Source: an uncultured Acinetobacter sp.
GTDB taxonomy: Bacteria; Cyanobacteriota; Vampirovibrionia; Gastranaerophilales; Gastranaerophilaceae
Assembly: GCA_946623365.1 (NCBI GenBank)
Contig: CAMORE010000116.1
Coordinates: 1 to 5,765 of the forward strand
Reading direction: 5' to 3'
Length of the DNA stretch: 5,765 nt
The notes under the pieces were generated by a model. It had not been told where the DNA came from. It ran no database searches and saw only the letters and a program-made list of their open reading frames with translations. Shown here piece by piece: positions 5,765 to 5,765 of the stretch (positions are counted from its first letter, which is position 1; every line of letters starts with the position of its first letter). The position numbers and the translations under genes were made by a program.

Positions 5765-5765
5765 C

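Overview
The window is AT-rich (roughly one third G+C by eye), uses the standard code, and is densely packed with four complete genes that point in different directions. The protein style (Lys/Asn/Ile-rich, large lineage-specific membrane and coiled-coil proteins), a WalK/NblS-type histidine kinase and a clostridial-looking pyruvate formate-lyase (PFL) radical domain would fit an anaerobic gut bacterium. A non-photosynthetic cyanobacterial relative (Gastranaerophilales/Vampirovibrionia) is my best guess. A low-GC Firmicute cannot be excluded. This placement is an inference; no rRNA or marker gene is present.

Layout: (1) 25-2235 (+) encodes a 736-aa protein of unknown function with about four hydrophobic segments and a C-terminal tail carrying three 22-residue-spaced YIPSQ repeats. 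(2) It converges, with a 12-nt gap, on 2248-4104 (-), a complete 618-aa membrane sensor histidine kinase (TM, periplasmic sensor, TM, HAMP, PAS, HisKA, HATPase_c). No response regulator gene lies beside it. Its promoter looks like a perfect extended -10 placed so that transcription begins at the start codon, which predicts a leaderless mRNA. (3) A 188-bp divergent control region separates it from 4293-5102 (+), a 269-aa soluble coiled-coil protein of unknown function with its own promoter, strong RBS and intrinsic terminator. (4) 5196-5606 (-) encodes a free-standing glycyl-radical domain (GrcA-like, the PFL repair subunit) with an unusual 58-residue C-terminal tail. Upstream of it is a 54-bp near-palindrome ending exactly at a predicted extended -10 and centred near -42, which looks like an operator. 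The last bases may hold the 3' end of another minus-strand gene.

The genes do not form one operon. Three appear to be single-gene units with their own promoters (the start of the first lies at the window edge). The shared theme, if any, is envelope sensing plus anaerobic fermentation with oxygen-damage repair. The most interesting items are the tailed radical domain with its large dyad, the leaderless kinase promoter, and the YIPSQ-repeat membrane protein.
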